DNA from: Sclerurus mexicanus
Lineage: Eukaryota; Chordata; Aves; Passeriformes; Furnariidae
Direction: 5' to 3'
Assembly (NCBI GenBank): GCA_013396755.1
Contig: VWZF01002261.1
Span: 1,426,001-1,490,000 of the forward strand
Length of the DNA: 64,000 bases
Positions 27,501-41,300 of this stretch are shown here, in pieces. A program made the position numbers and the translations under genes. Every line of letters begins with the position of its first letter. Position 1 is the first letter of the stretch. A model generated the notes under the pieces. The model was not told where the DNA came from. It ran no database searches and saw only the letters and a program-made list of their open reading frames with translations.

Positions 27501-30204
27501 GGGTGGAGATGTCTGTTACTGGAGGAGCCAATGCATGTGCCTGCATAGGCAGCCTCTCATAGACAATGGTTTGCCAGCTCAGTTATTTGAGATATGAGGA
27601 GTGGGCAGCAATGATGTGGCTTCTCCTTCCCTGATTCAACAGCCATGGGGTGCTCTTCAAGCACTTACATGTTTGTTAATCTTCCAGTGTCAGTGATTTT
27701 GCTGTGTGGCGTACACTGTCACAACAGAACTGTCACTGCAGTAGATGTTAACAAGCAAAGTGGCTGTTTAATGAAACACTGACTTCTGGACAGTAAGTAA
27801 TGTGTTTAGGACCTCGGTCTGTGTTTTAGAAGACAAAGGAGGGCTATTAGGCTCAGTTTGTGCCTTGCCCACTCGGGTGAGCAGGTAATGATGTGTGCCA
27901 GATAGTGGTGCTTCCATTTGTTTTCCCTTACATTTCTTTTCCTAATGTACCAGAAATTTGGAAATCTTCACATTGAGTTTTTTCAGAGGAAAAAAGCATT
28001 TGACCAAAGGTCAATATATTAGTCAGGGATTCCAGTTGACTAGCATTGTGAGTTACAGTTTTGTTCTTAATTTCTGGAGAAAAAAGCCTCACTCTACAAA
28101 GCTCTCTGCATCACACAGCTACTACCTCAAAGTTTTACTTGATCAGAGAAAAAATTAGTTAAGCAGATGATTTTGCTCTTCATGTTGAATGGGGCTTAGA
28201 TGAGATTTTAATAATCATACCTGTACAAAGTGTTTTGGCACAAACCTGAGTATCAAACACCTTTTTATTATGCATAACCGATCCTTTTCTGATCATCTCA
28301 CCTCTATTAAACTGCTTTGAAAGGGGTTAATCCTTGAGACACAGCACTGCCAGAATCCTCACTGGAGGTGATCATGGCTTCCATTCAGCATTGTTCTAGA
28401 GATACTGAAGTTAATACATGCAAAAACAGAGTGGCACAACTGTGAGCCAAAACTATTTTCAGAAATTTTTGAGCCTGCCTTATGGGTTTACATAGTCCAC
28501 TTTGGCTAATTACACTAGGGCCAGCCTTTGCTATGTGCCTGGGATCCAGGATGCAAAAAACTAGTCACTTCAGGCTTGCAGTGTGCAATTTTTACAGAGG
28601 AGATGTTTGTATAGAAAACCAAGTGAAAATGTAGATTCCATGTTTTCCTCTAGATCTCATGAGTATGAGAGAAAGCCAGTCAACTTTCCTAATTTAGCAT
28701 GCACTGAGCATGAAAAATCAGCAATAGTTTTTAAACCACAGATGAAAACTGCAAATTCAACTAAAAAACTTTTCATGTAATTGTTGATATTCCTGACCAA
28801 GTAGAGTATTACACCCAGTGGCACCAAGATGAGCACCAAGTGTACAGCACAATGCATGCCCTCCTACACCCACAGTACTCCCTCATCCCACTCAACCAAT
28901 TAACAGTAAATAGATAATTACAGTTCATAAAAGTCTTTGAAAGATGAAGATTCTGCTGCTTGGGACTCATTAGCCCTTTTTAACATATTTATTATTCTTT
29001 TTATTTCTGACCACAAAGGGGAAAAATGTAAAGTATTCTGTTATTTGCCATATTCTGCTCATGAAGCAAAGCCTGCAAAAACAGCCTCTCTCCCAGATGT
29101 CCAATATTAGCTCTGTTTTGACTGAAAATGACAGATAATGATAGAGAAAAGAAGCTTCCATAAAGCACCTTGCATTTGATCACGAAATTTTTACTGGAGT
29201 TCCAAAGCAAATGTCATGTTATTTTTATTTCGCTGGTAAAAATCTAGCCACTTGTTCTGTGTAATAAAAAATGGAAGGCTTTAATTATGTATGCAGCACA
29301 GAACACACAAGAATGAATGGTTAGAGTAGATTTTTCATGCAAGGCAACCAGAGCTCAAATGATTTGTGGAACTGACCATTTTTGATGTAGTTTGAGTGTT
29401 GAGATTTTTTGGTCTGGTTGGCTGGGTTTGGGGTTTTTATTTTAAATTCTCTTTTTGCCTAACAACTTTCCTTCAGCTGTGTTCCTGAAAGAGGCTCAGT
29501 TTTACCTCCTGTCTCTTTTTACTGAATGACACATTATTTTCACATCTCCGAATACTGGACAACTAGAGAAGGAAATTAATGTCTTTACAGTCCAGATAAT
29601 GATGAGAGAAAGGATCCTCCAGAAAGTAAACTCGAGGAAAATAGTTTTCCTTTCATGGGAGAACAGGTTATGTAGAACTGCCTGTACTGTGGATGAGAGT
29701 GTTAATGGGCAGTGCAACTGTCAGCATACTCTTTGACCTTAAAATGTCCTTTAGGGTCCGGAACCTGTTATGAGTAATGCTGTGGCCACTATTTTCCCAT
29801 TGCAATAAAGAGCTAGTTTATATGGAAGGAAATACTTGTTGACTGTTTGAAGCAGCCTTCTTAACCCAGCCCTTGAATTTCAGAGGTATACTAAGAGGCC
29901 AATTGGGACCTAGGATTTGAGCCCTGCTTTTGATATTTGTGCTAAATCTCCTTTCCTGTGTCTACACCTTTATCACAGTCAGTGGGGTAGAACTAAACCA
30001 CATGGGGATTAAGTGATTTTCTGTTGCGTATTCCTGCACTGCAGGCTGAATCAGTTGTTTGTCTTTTGATACAATGGGATTTACAAACCACTCTAGCAGT
30101 TTTCTGTAGAGCAGAGATATAACAAATGAACACAAAACAATGGGGTATTAAGTGGTACAAAAAAATGAGGTTAATAAAGAAGTATCTCTTTGCTTATCAC
30201 AGAG
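24546..30204. other. AT-rich non-coding stretch
   Basis: No repeat or gene is supported here. A plus-strand open segment ending at 25059 in a strong donor-like TGG/GTAAGTGAG was noted but not called, because no matching upstream or downstream exon could be found. A T/G-rich TTTGGGGTTTTT motif lies at about 29423-29438. Confidence 0.55.
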
Positions 30205-30480
30205 CTCTTATTTATTAATTTTCCAGCAGCATTAGGAGGACAGTTGCATTACAGTTATGCAATCCTTAAGTCACGGGTGGCAGTTATCACATTTTTTGAT
30301 AAGTGTACTTTGATAATGGTTGACATTGTTTAATGAGAATGTTGTCAATACAGCTACAGCCCAGCTGTCATTGCTGCCAGGCAGGAGCTGGGGAGGTGTA
30401 AGGATCTAATGATAGGCTGGTGCTAAGGGGATGATTAGATTAACAAAAATCAATGGAACAGTTCTGTTTTGCAATTTTGA
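30205..30480. promoter_or_regulatory. candidate cis-regulatory element
   Basis: This block has clustered GATA-type sites (TTATCA at 30284-30289, TGATAA at 30297-30302, another TGATAATGG just after). It also has a perfect TTGCAT/ATGCAA inverted pair at 30244-30262, an E-box CAGCTG near 30364, and several TAAT cores. It contains no ORF or simple repeat. The texture is like vertebrate conserved enhancers, but function and conservation are inferred, not shown. Confidence 0.28.
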
Positions 30481-30728
30481 TTATTATGCTCTTCACTTCC
30501 TGCACTGAAAGGTTGATTTGGAGTGATTTGTTAGACTATTGCATGATCTAAGATGGGTCACTTTACAGAATGTGACAACATATTAAATATTTGGGAGGCA
30601 TTTGTTCATGTGATTTTTTGCAACCATGAGATGCTGTCACCTAAGAAGTGAATCCTGATACTTTTTTATTATTATTTTTTATTTTTTTCCCCCCTAACCA
30701 ACGGCAGCTATAAATCCTATAATTCTTT

Positions 30729-30766
30729 GTGGGTCCCTTTCAACTCAGGATTTTCTATGATAATTC
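30729..30766 (+). mobile_element. CR1 3'-end remnant
   Basis: 'gtgggtccctttcaactcagga' followed by 'ttttctatgataatt' matches the terminal segment of avian CR1, including one degraded TTCTATGAT octamer. Only about 38 bp are recognisable, so this is a very short 5'-truncated insertion. A T-rich run (30661-30690) lies upstream. Confidence 0.7.
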
Positions 30767-33691
30767 CTTGTGTCAGGGAAAAAGTGTTTATATTTCAGGT
30801 TTGATAAATGATGCTGAGATAAATCAAACTTAGTTGAGAGGATGAAGATGACACAGAATTCTTTTGGTTTGGCAGACGTGTGCTTAGAAGTGACACTGTG
30901 CTGCAAAAACAGCAAGAGTAATGATGGAGGGAAAGTAAAACTACTACCCAAAAGGAACGTCCCAAGGTGGATTGTCATGCTGCTGTAGTGCACATTTATT
31001 TACCTGACTGCACGTGCACGTAGAGAAGACAGAAGCAGTTCACTTCATTCACTTAGAAGAGCTCAATGACCATGGGAAAATCTGTGTTTGCCAAAATGCA
31101 AATAATTGGTGGTGGTGGCAGTATTGGGGGATTGGTTGGTTTTAATTAAACAGACAGCTTTTTTCTGCAAATTTCAAATTTTCTCAAGCAAATACACTGT
31201 AATGGCATGAAGTATGATGTACTCTGGTCATTTTTCTCTAGAAAGGGAGGTAGGAAATATGTTAGTGACCTTAGGGCTGTATTCTTCTCTCCCTTTGGAA
31301 AGAGGGAATATGGTGGAGAGAAACTCTAGTCTGCCACAATTTTCTTATTTCTGGCTGCTAGAAAGGCCAAGTGCTCTTGCTGTTCCCCAGCTCCTCCGCT
31401 GTGTCCTCTCCCAGTGGTGATTTTTCACATCACTAACCAACATTTCTGTTTTTGTGGGAATAGTGATCCCATGTCACCACCCACTTAAAAGAAAGTCAAG
31501 GAAGTTCTTCCTTGTTTAGAGTCAAAGGAAGCAGAGTTTTTCCAACCCCCTGAGAAATTTTCTTAAACCTTTTTCTTCTCAAGCGCCTCATTTAATCACC
31601 AGAAGCTTTTAAGCTGCCTTCCCAAATTGCAAGCTGCTCCCTTGAAAGTGGTTCACAGAATCTTAACGAAGAGGACTTAATTAAAGCTTTGTTACACACA
31701 GAGCAAAAAGGGCCTCAATGCTTTAGGGTCCCACTAGGCACAGGCTGTAGATTTCTTCCTCCCTTACTCAAGCTTACCTGAGAGGAGAAGGCTGCTTCAT
31801 CTCTCTCTCTTTGACCCTGCCACCCTCTTCTTTGTCCCAGTCCAAGCTCTTTACAAATCCAGATTCACAAGCACAACTGCTCTACGGTTTCTTCCCCCAG
31901 CCCTCTGAAAACTAATGAGGGAGGTTTTAAGACCCACATTTGTCTTTGTTGCCTGGGACAGAACCACTATATTGTCAGACACAACCAGGATGATGGTATT
32001 CCAAAGTTTTCCTGGGAGCGTTGCATCAATTGTTTAAAAACACCTGTCTTGTAACCCCACTCCTCCAAATTGGGAGCAGGAGAATTCACTGACTTGTGAA
32101 TGTTCAGGCATGTTATCATCTCCCATTTGTCAGCACTACAAACAGGAACAGCTTGCACACCTATGATTCTGCTTGTAGTCCCACATGGTTTCAAGTGGTT
32201 GTGGAACTAAACTGGGAATTGTTTCTGATTCTCTTGGCTCATTTTCAGGCAGGTGCTTGCAGAGTTCTGGAGATCACAGTGGGATCAGACTGGGCCTTTT
32301 AATAAAACATTCCTATTTCAAACAGAAGTAGTAAATGTGGTTATTGTTGAGATGGTCAGACAGCTCAAATAATTTCTAGTCTGGTTGGTGTTCATAACAT
32401 GGTGTTGTTTTCTCTCATTTGTCAAAAAAGTACAGAAGCATATTAAAACAGAATCATCTTCCTGATGTTTCATGCAGGTAGTGTCTTGTATTAAGATCTG
32501 CCTGGCTGTTTTTAATAAGCGCTAGATGCAAATATATTTACATATCATTCCAAGTTTGTCTGTTTCAAAGTGCAAAGCAACCAAAAATTCTGTGCAGGTC
32601 TTTGACTGTGAGACAACTCAATTTTGCAGTTCCATGGTTTAAGAAATCCCCTTATTTCTATGAATAGTAACTTGCTTCATTTTGAGATCTGTCCAGTAGT
32701 CAGTTCCTAATCCTTTTAAAATGTGTTCTACTGATACAGCACAGGCTAATCTTTTAATCAGAATGTCATGGTATGCTCAGTCAAGTGACTTAGAAAAGTC
32801 TATATTACATCTACATAGTGAAATTCATCAAATGAACACAATCTCTAAAAAAGAATCAATCATGGTTATGTTCAAACACTGATAGTTTGTGTTTAAATTA
32901 AGATGAATTGGTTTTATTGGTGTCGTTTTCAGGGGGGAAAATAAACAGAAAACATGTGGCCTCATTTCTTTCAAACAGTTTGGGAAATTGCTGGGATGTT
33001 TCATTTTCACTTTTATAAAAAATGTTAGTCTCAACAAAATGTCTTTGACTTATCAGGAAGAAGGATATAATAAGATCAGAACAATATTTTTGGAAGAGAT
33101 AATATCATAAAAATTCACATTTCTATGCTTCATTTGGCTTCAAGACTAAATAACTGAAATGGAACTAGATTCTAAATTACAACCATGAAACTGTCTAGCT
33201 CTTTTCTGTACTAAAGACTATTTATATGACCCTTGTGCTCCGAAAGATAAAACAGTCTCCTTTACATGTGAGATGATAATTAAAAGGAAGGAAGCCAATA
33301 TCTAGACTTCTTGGCTCTGTATTCAGCAGCCAGCTCAGCATTCCCAGCAGAGGTGTACAAAGCATTACTTTTGACAAACCAAGCAAAAACAGCTCCTGAA
33401 GATTATCTATCTGATGGTAAAAATATATTCAGATGCTATGTAGCACAGTGTAAGGATGGCAGGTACAAGAGAAAACACAGTTAACTCATTAGGAGATTGT
33501 TGCAAATCATAAATATGTAGTAATTTTCTTCCAGCTCTGTTTATTTTTCATATAGAATATGGACATAATCTAGTTGAAGCACGAAGCTTGCAATAAGTTT
33601 AATTTTTCCTCTAGGTTTTATAGTGCAGTACCTCAAGTAGTAGCATATATCACCTGAACAGCATCATCTTGAGGCATCACTTACTCTGAGT
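30767..33691. other. non-coding stretch
   Basis: I see nothing that can be supported as a gene or repeat. Short ORFs at 31.2 and 32.0-32.3 kb overlap on opposite strands and lack splice context. Confidence 0.55.
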
Positions 33692-33851
33692 TCATAGAAT
33701 CATAGAGTGGTTTGGGTTGGAAAGGACATTAAACATCATCTAGTTCCAAACCCCTTACCATGTGCAGGGACAGCTTCCATTAGACCAGGTTGCTCAGAGC
33801 TCCATCCAACCTGCCTTGAACACTTCTGGGAATGGGGCATCCACAGCTTCT
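33692..33851 (-). mobile_element. CR1 LINE 3' fragment, minus strand
   Basis: This is a clear reverse-complement CR1 3' end. It runs 'catagaatcatagagtgg', 'tttgggttggaaaggacatt', 'catcatctagttccaaacccc', 'accaggttgctcagag', 'ccatccaacctgccttgaac', 'ggggcatccacagcttctg'. The 3' octamers (ATGATTCTATG in sense) are preserved at the left end. About 160 bp remain. Similarity to the consensus is higher than in the 23.5 kb copy, which suggests a younger insertion. The plus-strand ORF 33707-34021 starts inside it and is an artefact. Confidence 0.95.
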
Positions 33852-36800
33852 GTAGATGCAGAGGACATTATCTTTCTCATTGTTGTACTGTAGGAACTGT
33901 TTTATTCTTTAACCTGTGTTCAGTTGGTTTCACAGGCAGTATTCCTTTAGCTTTTCTTGTGACAGCTCAAAACCACCATAACATCAGCCAAGGTAAACTA
34001 AAAGCTATTGTGTCCTGTTAGTTCATCTAAAATATATAGCAGGTTCACACCACGGGATATTCTGAAGTCCTTATTCCCAGGCCTCTGCCTTGAGGGCCGT
34101 GACTCCGTCTGGTTCTGTTGCTGTCACCTGCCCAGAACAGGGATTGTCGGTTTGCAGTCAACATGTGCAGTTAACATTTAGCTAAATATTTGTGAACAAA
34201 TTCTTGGGATAGGACTGCTTAACTCGATTAACAACAGTTTGGTTAACTGAAGTAGGGAAAAGTGAAAGTACACAACCAGGATTTACACTTGGTTCAGCAC
34301 CAGAACTCCTACATAGGAAAACATCTCAGTCTCTGTTACTGTTCAAAGAAGGAGAGAGCTGGAGCTTAGTCATGTACTAAGAGAGTGGTTTAAGAAGGAG
34401 GGTGAAGCAATTTGGGGGCTGCTGGTGGATTTCACCCCTTGGAATTAATCAATCAGGGCATGTGTCTGAGCTCCTGCCCCAGTACTCACCTAGGGATTTA
34501 AGTTAGAGCTCTCAGAACGGTAAATCCAAGATGCCTGGAACAGGAACAGGGCTCAGGTAGCTTGCCAAAGCACGGGATGGCCAACTGTGAGAATCACCCC
34601 CTGTGTGGTCCTTGGCCATGGATATCAGTGTGTACCAAGGCATACGTTGCAGCCTGGGTAAGGCTTAGGTTGGGCTGGCTCTGGAGCTGGTGGCAGCGGG
34701 GCCTGTCCCTGCCAGAACCCTGAAGTCCAGAAGAACCAGGCTCATTTCCCTGCAGTGTCACACAGCAGAGCACAGACCTGCCGGCACCAAGGCTAGCTCT
34801 GCACAGCAGGGGAAGGAAGAGTGAATGAGAATGAGATGTAAATAAGCGCCATAAGTACACTGTTGTCTTTAATGCTAGGGGAAGGTTCCAGACAGTTAAA
34901 AAGCATTAAATCAGCCATTGAGCCTACCAAGTGCCCCCAACATCTACAGATTTCAGAGCTTTCAGTGCAGACTAAGGACATAAAGGAAAGAGGGACAAGT
35001 ATGTATGGAGAGAACAGGCAAACCATTTAAAATTGATTTGATTTTTGTTAAGAACTATAAAGATATGAATTTGTGATAACTGAGGTCAGAGGTGTTAAGT
35101 GTTTTACAGTTTTCCCAAAGCAAAAAAATAAATACGGTGGCATTGTACTATGACAAAATTTTGGTTTCTATCAAGCTCTATTCTTAAAAAGCAGTAATTC
35201 CTGCTTAGTAAAATTCCTAGTGTCTGTAATTAATGAAATGTAATGAAAATTGTAAGTTAGATTTAATGTTAGCAATGAAAATGTGTGCATTGCAAGTGTA
35301 TTGAAATATTTCCCTGTATTGATCAGAATGACATAGCAGCGTGTACCTATAAAAAAACCCCAAGTAAATTATGGCATTGTGCTGTAATTATATCTAAGAT
35401 GGCTGTGAATGCATTTGAGGTAGTTTTGCTGATATGAAGATTATATATTCTGGGCTCGGAAGCTACAAACTCTCAGGCCTTTGTTGACATATGTACATGC
35501 TCTACTGCTGTCAGTCCAGTCTTGATCAGCACAAGGGTTGTCAGCACAGAGAAGCTTGTAACAGTAGAAGCTCTAAGTGACAGTGTTTGGGAAGAAGAAA
35601 AAATCTGGAATTGCTACCATCAAAGAAGAGTTTTTTAATGAAGTTCAGTTGAGATCTTAAAACTCGTGGGTTTTGACTGTTAAATGGCATTGTGTTAAGT
35701 AAAAAATCTTATGTCTTCACCTTTCTGTAACTGCCTTTGTACTCCTCCTAAATGGTAAACCACTTATTTCCATAATAATTATGCAGGGAACTACATAAAA
35801 CTCTAGAGTTACAGCAAAGTAGGAAGACTCATGTTATAGAAGAAAAATAGAAGGCTTTGTTAATAGAAGACAATGGACTCTGTTTTCTGTAAAGTTACAA
35901 GCCTTCTTTGAAGCAAATGTTGATCCTAATATTGATCCTAATCATATAGAATCAATATCATTTATTGAGAATCATGTAAAAAAATCCTCATACATTTGGG
36001 ATTATGTTTTGATAATCAGTCAGAGGAAACATTCCTCAAAGGTCTAGAAATGGACTTAGTGAATGGTGAGAAGAATTCACTGAATTCATTGACTCATTCA
36101 CAGTCAAGAGCAGCAGCATATGCAGCTACATAATGTCTGTCCTCTAGTTCCTGTCTAATTTCTCTTGCTCAAGTAAAGAAACAGTATCACTTATAGAGTA
36201 ACAAATCACTTGGACATGAGTGTTTCCTGTTTATGGAAGGTTCACATAAAATGAAGCACTCTATGCTGCACTTTTTTGCACAGCCTTCATCCCTTTTACT
36301 GGATCTTGAATAAAAGATTTTTACAGAAAAGTCTTATACTTCAAAAAATTGTTATAAAATAAATGCTTAAAACCTGTGATTGAGACTGTGGAAGAAAGGG
36401 AGAGCTGGTTTTTAAGATGTTTAGAACTATCCTGCATAGAGCTGCATCTGCAGCTACAGTATAGCTTACAACATTATGTGCCCGTTCATGAGAGTCTATA
36501 GCCTCTGCTGAGAGTATGGACTGTGGTGCAAAATCAGTCTTGGGGCTGTTTTACACCAAAATCTTTCAGGGGTGTTTGGGCTTTTTAATTGTTTACATCT
36601 AAAAAGCTGTTTACTCTTCTTATTGTGGGGTACGAAACAGTAAAAAGATGGAATAGGAAAGGAGTTGGATGTAAATATGAACATGATGAGAAGCCATTGC
36701 ATTGTTTTTCTATTTACATTTAGTCAAGTATCTACCAGTTTACAGACTCATTGATGGGAAACTCGACTCAATTTGCGTGGATTTCATTCTAAAAAGAAGC

Positions 36801-38254
36801 TGAGAAGCTTGTAAAATGGGAAAGATATAGTAAGTTAACAAATGTATCCCGATTGTGATGCTGAGTGAAATTCACCCATGAGCCTCACTATTAAAATTAG
36901 TAAAATTAAAATACTGTTTCCATTTACAACCCTGTAGAATAAATATACATTTATTGGAACAGTCTTTGGGGGGAAAGCTAAATAACCTCATATAAAGTTA
37001 AGTGAAACCATATCTGAAAATTCAGCTGCGTGGCAGAGAGAATTGATTCATAGCAGTAATTTAATCAGATGAGAAGAGTGTAGTAGGCACATATACTAAA
37101 AATGACATCCAAAGTTAAGCCAGTTAAGAAGATATCAGAGTAATCAATGTAGCCAAATCAGTAAGAAATAAATCAATTCACAGCCATGTGAATTAATCTC
37201 TACAACTTTGCAAATACCAGTGTGTTTAGAATTGTTGATTCAGAGGTTTCATTCCAGGATAACACATCTCCTGCAATTACATAGATTCACATGCATTTTT
37301 TCTCTACAAGTCCTGAGTGATTGTCATTCTTAAGCCTCCAGTTTATCTAAACAAAAAACACCAAATGGAGTGAGAGGAGGAACATGATCCTGTGAGTTAC
37401 TGACCATTCTCATTCTTCTCTGACAAAGGATCAATAAAGTGTTTTGTTTCAGGCAACTAAAGGATTCTGCTAAAATTGTTGTTACTTTAACTTAGCGGAG
37501 CCTAGGTAGGAAGAAATCCAGTTACAGCTTTGTTATGTAGAGCATCCTGTCATTCCTGTCTGGAAGAGCATGCACAGGTTCAGTGGAATTTCTCCTGGGT
37601 ATGAAGTCACTTAGACTAAATACTGAGTAAATTGCTGAGATTTATCCAGTATTTTTTAAATTACGGGTTTGTAATGAACACTTTCGAATTGGAATACTAT
37701 GCCCTCTCATAGCCTGTTAGTTGACTAGTTGCTTTCTGGAGTCTATACTTAGGCAAAAAATCTATGTCAAGATGCATCAGCAAGTAACTTCACTCCTGTA
37801 GCTGTATCACGCTGACCATGTTCCTGATCTGCTGCAAGAAGATCCCTAAAAGTACAAAGTTTATCAATAACAAAATAGTTCCATGTTGCTGATGGGTGAA
37901 GACCCCTTAGCTCCTTGCTATATGAAAAAACCTTGTAACTGATCAGTGAAAAATAGCTGAAAAGCCTATGTGTGTTGCAAGAGAGAAGGTCATGTTGTGT
38001 AAATGCAAACAGACATAGAAATAACAGCCTGGGAAAATCAGGATTTGAGGCTGCCCTGGTTGCTCTATATGAATAATGTGGTTATAGCTGCGTCCAAAGA
38101 ATGATGGACATGAAACTAAACACCCTGCATAAAAAGCAAATAAGTGGCACTGGAACTTGGTATCCGAATTGTGCATAAATTCCTGTTGCACTTGAGTTAA
38201 AGAGAAGGTCTCAAATTGGACCTTCCAACAAATGAATGTCATTTGTATTGTTAC
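33852..38254. other. non-coding stretch
   Basis: A GC-richer patch at 34.55-34.80 kb carries an 88-codon minus ORF without clear splice sites. A 12-bp near-tandem duplication (TTGATCCTAATA/C) sits at 35920-35943. Otherwise nothing is recognised. If the minus-strand exon chain to the right is real, part of this could be intron or 3' flank. Confidence 0.5.
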
Positions 38255-38323
38255 CTTGTCATTACGAGTGAGTTTTTGAAGGTGAGTTTGGTTCATGTCT
38301 TTCAGTGCTCTTGGCCTCATTTT
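38255..38323 (-). CDS. candidate internal exon, minus strand
   Basis: This is a 69-nt segment (23 codons). A pyrimidine-rich acceptor (TTTTTGTTTTATACAG) lies just right of 38323, and a donor AAG/GTAACA lies at 38255/38254. Both boundaries fall between codons (phase 0/0). The peptide begins KMRPRALKDMNQTH and ends LTRNDK, a basic stretch that I do not recognise. It would follow directly in phase after the exon ending at 49074. It lies inside a longer 157-codon ORF (37943-38416), which reads through the presumed introns. Confidence 0.35.
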
Positions 38324-41300
38324 CTGTATAAAACAAAAATTATTTCTAAAAGTGATTCTCATGTGGTATCTTTGGGCATTTTTATGAAACTTGGAAGGTA
38401 GACAAGAAACAGCCAATAATGTAAAAAGGTTGCAATGCTGTGGTTTCCCAATGCTTTGTATATCTCCCTGGCAAAGCCAGTCTGTTTGCCATTATTTTAA
38501 CTATTTGAATCATCTGAGCTCATTTCTATTTTGGATACACTTGGATGCCCTAAAGAAGACATTTCCAAAGGGCAAATTGGGTTGTTTAATAACTCTGCTG
38601 GAACACAGGTGCAGTGTGTAGTAGATGAATGATGACTGTCCAAGAAGTGACAGCCAAGTGACACAGGACATTGCCACTGTATAACAGATGCACTGCATAG
38701 TAAATTGTCCAAATATGTCAATAGTTTGATTCTTTAAAGTTAACCCCTTTTAAATGTGTCAAAGCACTTAATAAGCTATAGCTTATCAAAAATTGATGTT
38801 TTCATGAAGATGCAGAGGTAGTAACTGAACAAACAGCTACATGAGACATTAATTACTGTAGTCATCATTTATAGTGTTGTAATTGAATTCTGTGTATCTC
38901 TGTTCCTGTGCTGGACAGTCATTCCTATCTCTTTCTCCTTCATGCAGAATACTTACATTTCTAGCCTTTTTCCAGCTTTATAAGATTGAGCAGCAGCCAT
39001 TTAAGCTTTCAAATACCAGAAGTCAGAGCTTATTTTTCAGCATACTGATGAACTTATTTCAGGGAATGAGGTTATTGGATGTAAGCAAATAAATGTCAGA
39101 AAAATCAATTACCTGTTGTTGGTCAACTATTAGCCATCATTTAGATGTGCTTGATCAACACAGAAGGAGAAACACTGTTAATGTTCATTTGGACAGATCA
39201 GAGCATCTTCCTGTGCTTTTCACAATATTAATGAAACTAGAAAAGAGCTACATTATGTTCTGTGGCATCTCCACTTCAGAGAAATGAGTAAATCTCACTA
39301 TTATGTTTGTAATCAGGTAATGTAATCTAAGAATATTTAGATTGCTTTCTTTTAGAGTTGTGAATTCATTATTGCTTTAAGGGTAAACATGCTGTATAAC
39401 AAACCATTATAAATAGCACGCTGTTTTCCATAGACACACAATCCCTCTTGTGTGAGCAGTGCAATGGACACGGCCAGCTGGGTGATTTTTGCATTGGCTC
39501 ACCGATCAGTCTGGGTCTGGCAGGTGCAACATAATACAAATATGGTTAAGTGGCTTTCAGATCCAACTGAGGCCCAGAAGCAGGCAGCTTGTTTTCCCAA
39601 CCAAGCCTGGCAGTGCACAGAGGCTGCTCAGGTGGGTCTGGGCTGTGTTCCCAGAACCAGGAGTGAGGGGAGCGTGGTGGGAAGACAGAAAGTCGGCCCC
39701 TCCACGGAGCGTGCCCGGGTTCAACAAGGCTCATTGGCTTCAATTCGGTGCCAGCCTTCCTGGATGTGCACCAGGATGTGCTCTTGTGCCTCTGCAAATC
39801 AACTCTCCCAGAGCAGTGAGTGTAGGGTAAGGCTTCTGAGTTGGCTGAAGCCCAGCTCCCTAGTACATGAATTACCTGCCATTACTCAGTGTCCCAGCTC
39901 CTTATTCCCTTGGATAATACAGCTGACTATACTTGCAAGGAAACAGAAAGTCCACAAGACAGTAGCTCTTGTGTTCCTGCTGTAAGAATATGAAATGTTA
40001 ATGATATAAGGGAGATAAACCCAGGCCTAAGAGAGACAGTGCTAAAAATTCCTAATATTAAGAAGGTTTGGGATGACAATGAAGTTTTGCAGTGCATCAT
40101 CTCTGTGTGCTGTGAAGGCTTCATAAGAAGACTCTAGGTTACAATAGAATTGTTACTTAATTTTTCTTTATTGAGGCAGCAGAGTGTATGTACACTGGCG
40201 ATACTGGAAGACTGCTGGTTGGTAATAATATTACAAATGGGCCTGAGCAACCTCCTCTAACTGGACATTATATGACCAAGAGGTTAAAGTAGGTGGTTTC
40301 TTAAGGTTCTCTTAAACGCAGACACTGTTAATTACTCTATTTGTATATGACACATATTCTATTGGATTCCATAGCCAGCATGTTCTGCTGATTACCTGCA
40401 TCAGCTGTTCTTCTGCTTCAGAATAGGTGGCTACTAGTTAGTGCAGCAGATATTACCATCACTCTGTTTTTATAAAATTTTGTCTTTTACTCAGGTGCAT
40501 TAAATTGATGCTTAGTTCACATGAAATGTATGTAATCACTTTACACCACTCTTCTGATTTTCACCCTTGGCAAACCCCATTCTGTAATTCCAATTCAGGC
40601 TCGTAGATGGAATGCGAAAACCCAAGTAACTAATGTGGTGACTTAGTTTGGCAAGAGACAGTGTGTTTCTCTTGGGAGGTGATTGAAGGATGTCGTAAGT
40701 GGTCCCTAGCAGAAAAAGCAAAATACTGATTGGTCACAAGTTCTCTGTGACAGCTGACAGGCAAAAGTAACATGCCAGGGTAGAAGTTATGTATTTTGAA
40801 CAGTGATGACATGTTGAGTTAGAACATAAGGCAAATAGAATAACAACAGATTGATTGAGAGGGTGAGTGGAAATGTGAAATTTGTGAGAGAGGATGAGTG
40901 TTGTAAAGTGGCCTTGATCGCATGCCTGGTATGTTTGATTGCCATCTCTGCAGGCCTGGTGCCATTATCTTCAGGTAGAAAAAAATCTGCATAAAAATTA
41001 CTCAGCTCTTGCAGCAGTCATGTAATATTATAGTAGAAACATGAACAAGAACCAAGTGTCTGAAAATGTGAAACCTTCCGTAAGTGCAGTGAGGCAGAGG
41101 ATGGAAGCATTCCTTAATCAGAGATTGACTTTAGATTAGTTTCTTTTTCAAGGATTTGCTTGTAAGCAATCCCATCTGGGTCAAAGCAAGGCAACTCATT
41201 AGTCTTTTATATTGCTATGAAGCATATCTTCCCACTGAAGTAGATTTTTCCTCTGTATCTAACAGTTTGCATGAAACACATTGTTTGAGTCAGGTTGCAG

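Noticed and set aside
33707..34021. 104-codon plus-strand ORF
   Set aside because: Begins inside the antisense CR1 3' end. It is a by-product of the repeat.
37943..38416. 157-codon minus-strand ORF as a single gene
   Set aside because: Only the 69-nt portion between acceptor and donor looks exon-like. A run of this length is expected about once by chance in this much AT-rich DNA.
39452..39985. 177-codon plus-strand ORF
   Set aside because: Sits in a locally GC-richer patch where stop codons are rare. Overlapping frames on both strands are also open, there is no paired splice context, and the peptide is not recognisable.
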